In this document: positions 22,293 to 33,332 of the stretch, one piece after another
Position numbering within the stretch: the stretch's first letter is position 1
Layout: every line of letters begins with the position of its first letter
DNA from: Rusavskia elegans
Lineage: Eukaryota > Ascomycota > Lecanoromycetes > Teloschistales > Teloschistaceae
NCBI GenBank assembly: GCA_011316305.1
Contig: SAUG01000074.1
Span: forward strand, 291,292 to 355,291
DNA length: 64,000 bases
Direction of reading: 5' to 3'
Notes under the pieces: model-generated
Told to the model about the DNA's origin: nothing
What the model saw: the letters and a program-made list of their open reading frames with translations, nothing else
The model's database searches: none
Position numbers and translations under genes: made by a program

Positions 22293-23474
22293 CAGCGGGT
22301 GCGACTGGTGCTGCAAAGGGTACCCTGATGGCTTACTCACATATCCGGCATCTCGATTGTCGTATCTGGGCTGAAATGACTACGAAGTAGTGCCGATCCA
22401 AGGTAACGACATCTAAGCTTGATTTACATGTGCTTTGGTACTTGTTACGACTCTGTTGGTGCTTATTGTCCCGTGTGGCCTGTTTGTGTTCTTTTACCCA
22501 TCGTTGATGCATGCTGTCGAGTTTTTGCTCTACGCCATCACCGGTGCCGTTCCCTCCGCCCACCCCCGGGAGTATTTCCATTATTGAACGTGCCGTCGCC
22601 TCCTCTTGCTCTGAACGATTTTGATTCTTTTGGCTTCAATACCACTGCACAGTCCAAAAGGAATGTTTGTTAATGCTATCTTCATGATGGCTGGGTAGCA
22701 GAGGTCTGATTCTTGATAAGATGATCGAGCTGAATCCGATGAGCCGGTTGAAGTCGTGGCCAAGAGCCGTCCTAAAGCAAGGAATCCTCAGCGAGATGCC
22801 GGTTACCCGCAGCCACGAGGGACCGTTTGACTAGTGGCTGACAGACTATCATAATTACAGATGCGATCCTTGTGGCGTTGAGGGAGACGTATTATGGCTG
22901 ACTGTGCCAGCCATGCCAGCCAAACTGCTTTTGTGTCTGTGGTTGCAGATTTGATTAGTGAGGTTGCTGCAGATGCATGCAACTCTTTTGGGTGTAATAC
23001 CTCTGCATTGAGCAAGAAGGATGATCGACTGCCAGATACGGTGGGTACTGGGTCGGACTGGAGAAGTAAGGTTTGGTGGGTGCGGCCCCGACGGATGGGT
23101 ACTCCACGGTCCAGACCTAGATGGGCCTCGATGCAGAAGGTGAGAAGAGTTGGAATTGACGTTCATCAGTAGGGGATGAGGGGTAGCGGCGAGGCAGCGG
23201 TTCTCCATGAGTCCAGTCCTGTTCTCCGCGTGCTGTGAGTGGCCGTCGAGATGCTTGGACCGGACACCAGGGACGTCATATTGCGGAGACACGACGATTC
23301 GATTGCTATGCTGGATGGTTGTGCAGCTTGCATCCTTTATATGTTCGATCCCCAGTGTGATCAGCCCCTTCCCCGAATTTGCCATTTTCTACATCACATC
23401 CTGTTCGCCTTCTTTTCCGGTGCAGATCGGAACATTGTGCAACAACCCGCCTTCTGTCACGCCAACCCACCATC
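22293..23474. other. gene-free stretch
   Basis: About 1.2 kb between MRE11 and the aldehyde dehydrogenase. Overlapping frames on both strands give no recognisable protein. The last 150 bp are pyrimidine-rich, as expected for an expressed fungal promoter. Confidence 0.4.
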
Positions 23475-25246
23475 ATGTCGCTTTCTCAAACCCTCGAAAC
23501 CCCATCCACTGGGAAATATGAGCAACCAACCGGCCTGTAAGTGCTCCTCGACCATATATATAAGAAGTTCATCCTTCCTCGGCGCTCATTCCAGAACGAT
23601 GGGCCCTTCGTCATGTCATCGTCAATGGCCCCACTTCCACTTCAGGAAAATGGGTGCCCCACCAAACCCAAACTTGCTGACAACCTCGGCACAGATTCAT
23701 CAACAACGAATGGGTCAAAGGCGTCGACGGCAAGACCTTTGAGACCATCAACCCGACCAACGAGAAGCCTATCGTCGCCGTTCAAGAAGCCACCGAAAAA
23801 GATGTCGATATCGCCGTTGCCGCCGCCCGCAAGGCATTCGAGGGCGACTGGCGGAAGCTCGACCCTCAGACCCGAGGCCGCTACCTTACCAATCTGGCCG
23901 ACCTGATAGAGAAACACGCAAAGACGCTGACCGCCATCGAGTCGCTGGACAATGGCAAGGCCTTGAGCATGGCTGCCGTCGACGTCAATATGGCTGCAGG
24001 CTGCATCCGCTACTATGGTGGGTGGGCCGACAAGATCGAGGGCAAAGTCATCGAGACCAACAGCGAGACCTTCAACTACACCAAGCAGGAGCCTGTATGT
24101 GTCATTTCATCCGAATCTCTTCTGATCGACCCTTTTGACGGACTTTCTAGATCGGTGTCTGCGGTCAAATCATCCCATGGAATTTCCCCCTCCTCATGTG
24201 GGCATGGAAGATCGGCCCTGCCATGGCCTGCGGAAATTGTGTTGTTATCAAGTCCGCCGAGCAGACCCCTCTGTCCGCTCTCTACATGGGTAACCTCGTC
24301 AAGGAAGCCGGCTTCCCGCCAGGTGTCATCAACATCATCTCCGGTTTCGGCAAGATCGCCGGTGCCGCCATTTCCGCCCACATGGACGTCGACAAGGTAG
24401 CCTTCACCGGTAGCACAGTCGTTGGCCGTCAAATCATGAAAGCAGCTGCTGGCTCCAATTTGAAGAAGGTCACACTCGAGTTGGGCGGCAAGAGCCCTAA
24501 CATCGTCTTCGATGACGCCGATATTGACAACGCCATTTCGTGGGTCAACTTTGGTATTTTTTTCAACCATGGCCAGTGCTGCTGCGCCGGCTCGAGAATA
24601 TATGTCCAGGAAGGAATCTATGACAAATTCGTCGAGAAGTTCAAAGAGAGGGCGCAGAAGAACGTTGTTGGCGATCCATTCAACGAGAACACCTTCCAGG
24701 GCCCTCAGGTTTCACAACTGCAATATGACCGTATCATGGGGTAAGTCCTTTTCCTCTCGAGATTTCACTTCCATCAGACATCGTTCTCCAACTAACGTAC
24801 ATTCCAGCTACATCGACACCGGTAAGAAAGAAGGCGCCAAGGTGGAAATAGGAGGCGATCGCCATGGCAAAGAAGGCTACTTCATCCAACCCACCATCTT
24901 CTCCAACGTCAGCGAAGACATGAAAATCATGCAGGAAGAAATCTTCGGCCCTGTCTGCTCCATCGCCAAATTCAAAACCGAGGAAGACGCCATTCGCGTC
25001 GGGAACATGTCGACATACGGCCTCGCCAGCGCTGTACACACCACCAACTTGAATACAGCCATCAGAGTCAGCAGTGCCTTGAGGGCTGGGACCGTGTGGG
25101 TTAACCAATACAACATGCTGCACCATACGCTGCCATTCGGCGGGTACAAGGAGAGCGGAATCGGAAGGGAACTAGGAGAGGCGGCGTTGGCCAATTATAG
25201 TCAGACGAAGACTGTGAGCATTCGACTCGGGGATGCTCTGTTTTAA
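23475..25246 (+). CDS. aldehyde dehydrogenase (NAD(P)+), AldA type
   Basis: Exons 23475-23536, 23695-24094, 24151-24740 and 24808-25246 join to 496 aa, the usual ALDH size. Motifs run in order: [24 protein letters not shown]-type [27 protein letters not shown] (cofactor turn), [16 protein letters not shown] with the general-base Glu (about 262), [16 protein letters not shown] with the catalytic Cys (about 295), EEIFGPV and [15 protein letters not shown]. It oxidises aldehydes, most often acetaldehyde to acetate, and belongs to the cytosolic AldA group of filamentous fungi because there is no presequence. Together with the alcohol dehydrogenases at 4.8-8.5 kb it could act in alcohol use, but nothing in the layout ties them together. 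Confidence 0.95.
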
Positions 25247-25849
25247 AGAGGACTGAACGTGGACCGTGGCTCGAGTGGAAGACAAGAACATAACAAAAGA
25301 GATCAGTTTGAGGTTTCAAGTCTTCTGTATATAATTGAGGGAGTCGCTCTGATTGCAAAAACAAGTTGTTGCCCCTTCGTGATTGTCGTTGTCTTAACTG
25401 AGCGAATTGCTTCGGTGGTCAGGCTCAAAAGAGGTTTCTAGCAAGCGAGCCAAGTTCAGGATCGTTCGGACACTCTCGATCCCTTCGACTTGGCGGACTG
25501 GGCCTCCTATACCTCAACAGCCAGCCGAATCAGATGTCCCTAACAATTGCATAAGAGAAACCGCAAGCCAAGCAACCACCATACGCTGAGCGTAGGTAAG
25601 ACTCCCACAACCCTCCCGCATCTCCCTCACCCAATCGTTCCATCTCCACCAACAAACTCGTTTCCCATCTACCACTTCCATTCTCTTCAAAATCGTCCAT
25701 ACATACATTCTTACCTAAGTCGAAGCAATAGCTCAAAAGGCCATAAATCAAGATGGTTCAAAACTCAGGGCCAGAATGCGAGTATTGTGTATAAGTCAAG
25801 TCCAAAATTAAATGTCCTATGTATTTACTATGTGCTGTATACCGTTAAG

Positions 25850-25885
25850 AGTGAGAGTGAGAGTGACGGTGACGGTGACGGTGAC
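25850..25885. repeat. GTGACG/GTGAGA hexanucleotide microsatellite
   Basis: Two GTGAGA-like units are followed by about four GTGACG units in tandem. Confidence 0.8.
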
Positions 25886-25999
25886 TGGCTGCGCTTCTAT
25901 TATGAGGACCTAGGGGAGTGCTAGGATAGGGGTTTTTTGAGAGACGATGATGTTTGTCGGCGGTGGGTGGTGTTTGATTTCTATTTTTTTGTGGGATGC

Positions 26000-26028
26000 T
26001 TGGTTGGTTGGTTGGTTGGTTGGTTGGT
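26000..26028. repeat. (GGTT)n microsatellite
   Basis: Seven tandem tetranucleotide units, shortly after a T-run. Confidence 0.85.
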
Positions 26029-26665
26029 GCAGGATTTGGGTCTACCTTAGGAGGTATGAGGAGGTTGATGGATGGATGGAGCGAGATTGTGTATTTCTTG
26101 TGGAACTAACTCGCTTTACCTTTATTGATGTTAATATCAATATCAATCAAACCGGTCATGCGATGCTGCAACGACAAGTATAACGACGATAACTTCAATC
26201 TATTTCCGGTCGTGAGAGTGAATGGATGTGTTCTCCGGGAGCAAATTGTATCCAGAATTGGACGGTACCTACCTATCCCATCATCTCAGACTTCGTCTCC
26301 GAATTGAATCTTTCTGAGAGAGGTCTACTGTCGGCGTGAAGGAAAGGAAACAATGGAGGCGAAGGTGTACCACAGCCCCGACGAAGCGAAAACCTCGTTA
26401 TACATTACGGCGACACTGGAATGATGGATCCACCGTCTACGATGGCGATAATGGTGAACCGATCGACACCTGAGCGCCGGAAGATATGCCAAGCGGCGCC
26501 GCTCGAAATATCGAAAACCAGGGATCGAGACGTCGGAGACTCGGCGGGCTTGGAAATGCCATCGCGGCTTCTGAAGCAAGGAGATATAGAAGCTGCCGTG
26601 ACGAATATGTCAAAGCTGGAAGTAGTGCAGCGAGCCATGAGTGCTGCGGAGATGTATCGTATCAG

Positions 26666-27501
26666 AACACTAGACCAGGTGAGGGAGTCGACGCCCATAT
26701 CTTGGGTGGGGGAGATGGGATTAGCTTTTGTAAACTGTACGGGCAGGAAGGGGGGGAAGGGGTGTAGGTATGGGATTGCTTGAGAGCTGGGGATGAATCG
26801 CTCGACCGAGAAGGAAATCGGACTTACATGTCACATCTATGACATCCGCTCTGCTCAGGAAAATGATCCGGACCACACTGGCTATACAAGCACTAGGTAA
26901 AGCAAACAACACGGTTCCGCCAGCGTTGGCGTTTAGATGAAAATGGGGTACCACATGACGGGATTATGAATGGGTGCTATACAAGCCACCGAGTGAAAAA
27001 TACTGATCAGCGCCAGCTTCCGCTTCAACGGCATCTGCAGCCCCCAGAGTATTGGGATCGGTAGCAGCAGCAGCGAAACATCGGAGAAGGCACTCAGCGC
27101 CGCGGTAGCTATAGCCGAAGTCTTCAAATCGAAGCAATGGCCCGGCTGGGTTTTTCGCCAACTGTAGTTGATGGGACTGCACTGGAAGATCGAGGCGAAG
27201 AAGCATGCGGTGTAGAGGGCCGCGGCGAACGATCCCACGGCGTACCAGGCGATGCGGAACGTGCGGTTGGCAAGCGTCAAGACGGCCGTGTAGAGGAGGA
27301 GTAGTGAGGCTTTGACAGCGAGGTGGTAGAGATTGTAGGTGATTTCCAAGGCGAATGTGACCTAAATGTGAGAGGCGCAGGCGAGGATCGGCGACGAAAC
27401 GAAAATGCAAAGAACCTGCTACTAGAGTTTTTCCGTGATCGGATTACACTGATCTCTTCAGGGGTGATGCCGACCCCTGGGGTTGTGTCCGGGGTCGCCA
27501 T
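26666..27501 (-). pseudogene. rhodopsin-domain (PTH11-like) membrane protein relic
   Basis: Reading the minus strand, MATPDTTPGVGITPEEISVI is a normal family start. It is followed after only about 30 codons, and past an apparent splice acceptor, by VTFALEITYNLYHLAVKASL, which is the third membrane helix of the fungal rhodopsin domain. Helices 4 to 6 follow (WYAVGSFAAALYTACFFASI, LSAFSDVSLLLLPIPILWGL, then across a probable intron ACIASVVRIIFLSRADVIDV), and a last family-like scrap DSLTWSSV. Helices 1 and 2 and their loop are missing, as is the end after helix 6, so this looks like an internally deleted, 3'-decayed gene. Intact relatives are plasma-membrane proteins of unknown ligand. An unusual exon layout cannot be fully excluded. 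Confidence 0.6.
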
Positions 27502-28424
27502 TGCGTTTACTGGCAAGCTGATGGATCGCCTTGTCTAGTTATTTGGCAAAACAAGCTTTCCGTAACTCCAATGGTCCGTCAGGGCGGCACTTTTGAATCA
27601 TGAGAAGGAGTCGAAGGTAGAAGAAATCCGGCCCGGAGCGTGGACATGGTCGACAAGGCGGCACGCCGCTCGAATCGTGCCCAATGTATAGAGTAGGCAT
27701 TCCATTGGACAGGCAGTCGTTGAAGGGTGTGTGAGGGCGATGGCCGATGGCACGGTGCTGCTCACGTCCGTCGTATGAGCCTCACGTTTTTACTGCCGGT
27801 ACAACATGGTGCTACCGGGAATGCTGCGATGAGCCAACCGCAATGCGGCGTATTCATGGGAACACTTCTTGTGCTTAGCCGTGATATCTGATTCTCGATA
27901 GTGGCTCGGCGCAGTAACGGTGAAAGAGGGAAAAGATCGCAAAGGCTGCTGATGCCTTCAACGTTGCTTTGAAACGAGCGATAGGATGTGCAGGCTGCAG
28001 TGTATCGTTCTACCGGACTATATGCTGATCCGACTGCGGTGGAACCCCCGGCCCTCTGGCTCAGTGGGCGTTGCCAATCGGGAAAGAGTCTTCGTTGCCA
28101 GACAGCGCCGCCATTGATATCTTGATGCAGCTATTGCTCCGAAACTTGTGGCCGCACCGAGGCTGAGAATACAACATAGTTATGCAATGTACCGTCTTCA
28201 CGTGTAAGCTGCAACCACACCTCCTGCGAGCAGTCGGGAATCTCGATTTTTTCCAGCTTGGTCGAAATAGTTCTTGGGTGGGAACCCAATTTCCGTCTCA
28301 TGATAATCTCCATCGATTACACGTGACAAATCTTCCGAAAGCCTGAACCGCTGGCATCCAGCCCCCTGGCATTGACTTCCGGCCTTGCACTCAGAACGAT
28401 CCTGGGCAGCAAAGGTGCATATGC
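27502..28424. other. gene-free stretch
   Basis: A 60-codon minus-strand frame at 28131-28313 (MEIIMRRKLGSHPRTISTKL...) is the only slightly protein-like item; it has no recognisable family and is not called. Confidence 0.4.
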
Positions 28425-30338
28425 TTACCCCTTTAAAACGTCATCAAAATTGAGGACGTTGGTATGAGATCGCGTTGTTGCGTCTCGAATCAGGGCAGTG
28501 TAAGAAGGACCTCTACTCTCGATCATGACGCTGAATGGTTTCGGCTTCTTTAGTAGACCAGCTGTAGCCTGTCAATAGGACCCGTACCTCACACGAAGCC
28601 AGTTTCTTTACGTACCGATCTTGTCATCCATGTTCAGTTCGTGGCCTGGCCTTGCTTTGATGTAGAACCCCCAGAGGACACGGACAATTACAATGTAGAG
28701 CGACGCTTCGGCCACAAAGATGCCCTGGCAGAGCCGCCGTCCGAACCCGTAGTGGAAATGGTCGCGTTCGAGATAGTCTGGAAACAAAGCTGACGCTGAT
28801 GCATCAAGAAGATCCTCTCGGAAGCGGTCCGGATCGAAGACATCAGGATCGCGATATCGCTCTTCGTTGCGACTCAACGCTGTCAGATTTGGGAAAACGA
28901 TGGTGCCTTTCGGGATGAGCTGGCCGTCATATACATCATCTTGCGTGGCGGCGTGTGGGATCCCTGAGCCCACGTTAAGAGCGGCCTCATGAATCGGCAA
29001 ATCGAACAGCATTCGTACTTACCCAAACTTACAATGGGACCCCAACGGTGCACCTCCTTGATCAGTGCTCTCACATAGGGGAGAGAGCGTTCGTCATCCC
29101 AAGTTGGGAGGCGGGTCATTCCAACGACGCTGTCTAGCTCTGCCATTCTTGATCAGAATGGGGTTCAAATCATGGAACAAGAGGCAAACCTCCACGGGCC
29201 TTTTCCATCACTTCCGGATGGAGCGCCATGATCTTGAAGAAGGACTGAAGAACGCTGCTCACTGTATCCGCACCTGCCCCAATAAGCATTGCCAAGGTAT
29301 CCACGGCTTTGTGGTCCTCGATTCCCTCTTTCACTTGTACCTTCACACCAAGTGTCAGCCTTGCTCTTTTCATATGAGGTAATTTGTCTACCTCGACTAG
29401 TTTCTTGCCAAAGCAGTCTGGCGCTTGTCCAACTTCGAAAGACCTTTGTAGTGTCTGCAAGAAGGCCAAGTGAATTGAAGTTTCTCGTCTGCGAAGAGAA
29501 AGTGCCAACGACTTCCACGGCTGGAAAATATCTGGAAGCTTTTGGAGAGCCGGAATGAAGTCTACCAGCAGGGAACCGGGTTGAAAGTCTGGCCTTGATC
29601 AGTACCGGAGCTTCCCCAGCTCGTGCACAATCACCTACAATGTAACATGGAATCCCAGATATCATAGAATTCCTTCATGATGCTATGATTGAGATCCGCG
29701 AGCCTAATGCCGTATGTGGCACTGAATATCACGCTCATGGCAAACCTCTCGGTCTCCTGTAGGAAATGCTCTGGTCGGTCCAACAGATCGCAGAGTAGCA
29801 CATTCGATTCATGGTCCTGGTACTTTCTGAACAGAGATGATTGCTGAGGACTCAACAGATTATGGTATAGCTTGCGGAGGAAGCGGAATGTCTCTCCTGT
29901 TGGCGTGGTTATTAGTCTCCAGGGCCACATTTCTGCTCGAAAGGTATTATGCTCTGGCCGCGAAGCATACAGAGCTCCTTTCTGGATGATGGATTCAGTA
30001 TACCAGCCACAAATGTCATAAAAGTCCCTTACCTCAGTCAACAGTTCTCTCGCTGCCTTTGGTGTGTTGATAATGATGACAGGATTTGGGCCGTACCAAA
30101 GCATACAGAGATCTCCATATTGGCGAGCAAGGCCGAGAAGCTCTCGGTCTGGATCTGATTGCAATCTCCAAAGTGTGAAAACGTTGCCCAAGAAGCCCAA
30201 TGGTCGTGGCCCTTTAGGGTACTTCTTTCGGTCTCGGAACAGTAATGTAAGAGGAGTCAGCACTACTGGAATTGCGCATACGAGGATGATATAGGGGACC
30301 AAGTCCCATTTCAAACCGGAAGTGTATAGGGAGTACAT
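28425..30338 (-). CDS. cytochrome P450 monooxygenase
   Basis: Exons 30338-29635, 29593-29392, 29325-29190, 29139-29023, 28963-28616 and 28561-28425 give 547 aa. An N-terminal membrane anchor (about residues 12-35) precedes [14 protein letters not shown]. The I-helix is [12 protein letters not shown], the K-helix ExxR is LIKEVHRW, the PERF region reads PDVFDPDRF, and the haem loop is FGRRLCQG with the axial Cys near residue 462. All P450 landmarks are intact, so it is probably a working ER monooxygenase of the O-methylsterigmatocystin-oxidoreductase-like group; the substrate is unknown. The 66-nt intron 29391-29326 is in frame and stop-free, so a retained form 22 residues longer is possible. 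Neighbours on both sides are relics, so no biosynthetic partner is visible. Confidence 0.88.
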
Positions 30339-30958
30339 GTCACGGTCTCAGGGAGGACTTGTAAAATCCTTCTGGATGGAAAGGAATTGGAGCGACTTTC
30401 GAAGACAAGGGGGCTGGCGGTCAGATGTTAAACATGTGAGCCGGTGAGAAGAGTACACGGTGTCTGTACATCCACACCGCTGACATACTTTTCCAGCCTA
30501 TACCCTCACACCGGCATTCAGGCTGTTACGTACCTCTTGAAGTACTACCAGATGGTCCTCATACCTCTTTGCCGTCTTCATCCCATGAACCTCGTTGTGA
30601 ATCAGTCTGCGGAGACTTTAACCCTGTCGTACCTTCCTGTCGACGCAGTCATGGATGTTGCATGCCGCAACAGAGTAGCGAGTGATACATAAATGGGCGT
30701 CGTAAGGTATCAAAGGTACTAACCAACCTTACAGCCTGCATGCAACCGCGTCTAACCTTTCAGCTCGGGGAATAAAGGCATTTTGGGATGCTTGTGACCG
30801 AGCGTACGCATGCCGAAGTGTGATCGCTGGTGCCTGTCGTACGGCCATAGTTTCAGAGCAGCAGCCGGCTTTTGCCACTCTTCCGTGTAGCTAGAGACTG
30901 GTCCTGTTGGGTTAAATTTGTGACAGAGATTCGTCCTTGCATAATCCACATACTTCAA
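30339..30958. other. gene-free stretch
   Basis: Divergent spacer between the P450 start and the ABC-G relic; no gene seen. Confidence 0.4.
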
Positions 30959-32640
30959 TGGCCACCAACCAGCCCTGCTTAACAGGCGATCAGCTTGTCA
31001 ATCTCCAACCCCAAGATGGTTGCGGCTTGGGCTTTTACTGTATGTTTGTATGCAGACTCGCTTCAATTGAACTGCTCAAACCTACTCACAGACCCCAACT
31101 ACTCTGACCCGCCAATCCGCCACAGTACTACCCGCCATCAATGCCATGTCGGATCACACGATTGAATCAGATTCATAACACCTGCGAGCAAGCGCAAGGG
31201 ACATACGAACCTTTCGTTTGTCCACCCGGATACTTTTGCCCGCCCGGTAGCAGATCTAGCCTCCCATGGCCTATGCATTCTTTTTGTCCTATAGGAAGTT
31301 TCGCTCCGGCTCCATGTAAAGTAGCATCGGTGTGCCCGCAACAAAATCCCGAAGATAGAGTTGTCGACTGTAATAGAAATACTTATTGTTAATAGTATAG
31401 TAACATTGTGCTCGGTAGGCATTGCTCTCGGAAGATTCTGTTGCTGAGAAAACAGCAACCCACGGTTCATATAAATGCAACCCATGCGAAGGCTAGCCAT
31501 CATGTATTGTCCTCTGTGTTCAGTCTTCGTTCGCCAGCAGACTGAACGCGACCATTCGTGGACCTTGCCGAATTTGGCAACACCAGCGATGAGGAGAAAA
31601 CCGAGGCCTTGTTCAATCCCAAATCCGAGACTTCATCTCACTGCCAAAAGACTATGTTGGGGACGAGAGGCTCAGACTGTCATTCGATCTCAGGAATGTC
31701 GACATACTTTGATCACGGAAGGTCGGAAGACCCTAGCAAACATCACGTGCTCAATTCAAAACGGGTCCGTCTGGGGTATTGTTGGGGCTTCACGGTCGGG
31801 CAAGTGTAAGATGGCTCCCCTTGTATCAGTATGCTATTTGATTCAAGTGATGTGGGTACGTACCTCACTGTTCTCTTGGGCAGATTGAAACACAGCAGTG
31901 GTAAATATCTGTAAATAACGGCCTCAAGAGCGTCTTCAGGTGAGTGCCTGACAGTAGGCCCAGATAATGCCTGGGCACAACGGACTGATCAACAACGTTG
32001 ATATAAGATATTGTCAGCTATGTGCCTCAGGAGAAGTTCACCATACCCCTGCTGACTGTAAGAGAGAACTGACTTCATTCAGCTCGAATGAGATTACCCA
32101 ATGCCTGGTCCCAGAGAAGAAAACATGTCGATACTTTGCTTGCGTGTCTAGATCTGTCGCATGTCCAGCACTGCCAAGTCGGAGACGCTGTGAGACCAGT
32201 GATCTCGGGGTCAGCGCGAACGAGACAGTACCGGAATCAAGCCCGTCGCTGCTCCCAAAGCTCTTTTCTTGGCTTAATCTACCTCAGGCTTGGACAGCAC
32301 ATCGGCACTGCATGTGATGAGGCTCTTGAAAGCTTTTCCAAGGTCTGGTGTAGCTTTTGTGGATAGCAGATGTCGCTGCTAATCCATTCCTCGGGATCCT
32401 TGTTGTCATTGGCACCATATACAGGCTTATTGAATTTCTCGGACTCATTTCACGGCCTGTTACTTTCGGGCATTGCTGATCTGTACTCATATCCGGTTCC
32501 ACGTGGCCGCTCGTTGCTTTCTCTACTGCCCTGTACCTTAAGGTCAATGGGTCTCAAGAGTACGGTAGCTGCTGGTAGCCCCACAGCTCCTCTTGATACA
32601 GACAGGCTCAAGATCCATGGGTGCTTGAGCTGAGACAATC
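30959..32640 (+). pseudogene. ABC-G (WBC-type) transporter relic
   Basis: Starting from ATG at 30959 (MATNQPCLTGDQLV), a probable intron leads to QYYPPSMPCRITRLNQ and the Cys-rich luminal domain EPFVCPPGYFCPPGS ... CPQQNPEDRVVDC typical of fungal WBC half-size transporters. That frame stops at 31390. Further fragments in shifted frames keep the order of the family: YFDHGR, GRKTLANITCSIQNGSVWGI with a damaged Walker A (GASRSGKC where GASGSGKS is expected), and HVDTLLACLDLSHVQHCQVG with DAVRPVISGS, the region before the ABC signature. The signature and Walker B no longer read through, and the C-terminal membrane domain is barely traceable. Several stops and frameshifts make function very unlikely. 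Confidence 0.75.
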
Positions 32641-33332
32641 ACACCCCCCATCTATGATTACCAGAAGCTGACAGCTGCAACTCAGACGGCCATCTGTAAG
32701 GCGCATCTGGGCGAGTCGGGTCTGGGTATCCTGACCAGAAGATCCTGTAGTTGGGAACCGCTGCAGTCATAGGATGGCATGATTCCAGCGAAGTAGCAGG
32801 GACTTTGTAGGCAAGCCGGACGGCATACGTCGCCCTGGGCTACCATGTGTTCAGCCCATCTGAGGAGCTGGAGAGTGACATCAAGCAATCCCTGGGAAGC
32901 CTCCTTGCGTAACATATATCTTGAGTTCGAGTCTGAAGTGATGACAGGATATGCACCCCACTGTAGACCTGTTGCATGACAGTGTGAGGTATTTGCCTGC
33001 TTTGAGCTTGGGACCCTGATCCTCTAACTGCACCATCAAGGACACGCATAAAAGGAAGGACGCTGATGGTCGGGTGGGAGCGTGGAAACGACGGAACTGA
33101 AAATGGCGGATTCACACCCGCTTAGTAAGCTGCCGCGACATGTCGAGACTAACTGCATCGAAGTACTCCGTACATATTTCGAGTATCTGCCTCGGTAAGA
33201 TTTGTCCCCTAGAGCACGTTGTCTTCTCGCTCGTATTTTCGATACCTGAGGGCTAGGGAGCAGTATATGGAGTACGGAACAGACCGATAAAAGCTACCAA
33301 TTCTCGACTGCCATTCCATCAGGCGCCCAAAC
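32641..33332. other. gene-free stretch
   Basis: Possibly more ABC relic, but no family-like sequence is readable. The minus-strand frame 32682-32915 (77 aa, Cys-rich) is unassigned. Confidence 0.3.

Larger units (their letters stand above)
25247..26665. other. gene-free stretch with simple repeats
   Basis: No convincing gene. It holds two microsatellites annotated separately. The lower part (26330-26660) lies on the antisense side of the rhodopsin relic and may contain its decayed 3' end. Confidence 0.4.

Noticed and set aside
22855..23385. 176-codon minus-strand frame before the aldehyde dehydrogenase
   Set aside because: Pro/Ser/His-rich low-complexity translation with no conserved blocks; other frames across the same DNA are equally long.
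25547..26183. Small plus-strand frames over the microsatellites
   Set aside because: Their translations are the repeats themselves.
28131..28313. 60-codon minus-strand frame downstream of the P450
   Set aside because: Slightly protein-like but too short, with no family and no evidence that it is an extra P450 exon, since the P450 already ends properly.
32682..32915. 77-codon Cys-containing minus-strand frame near the ABC relic
   Set aside because: Looks a little like a gene fragment, but no family could be named and the flanks are decayed.
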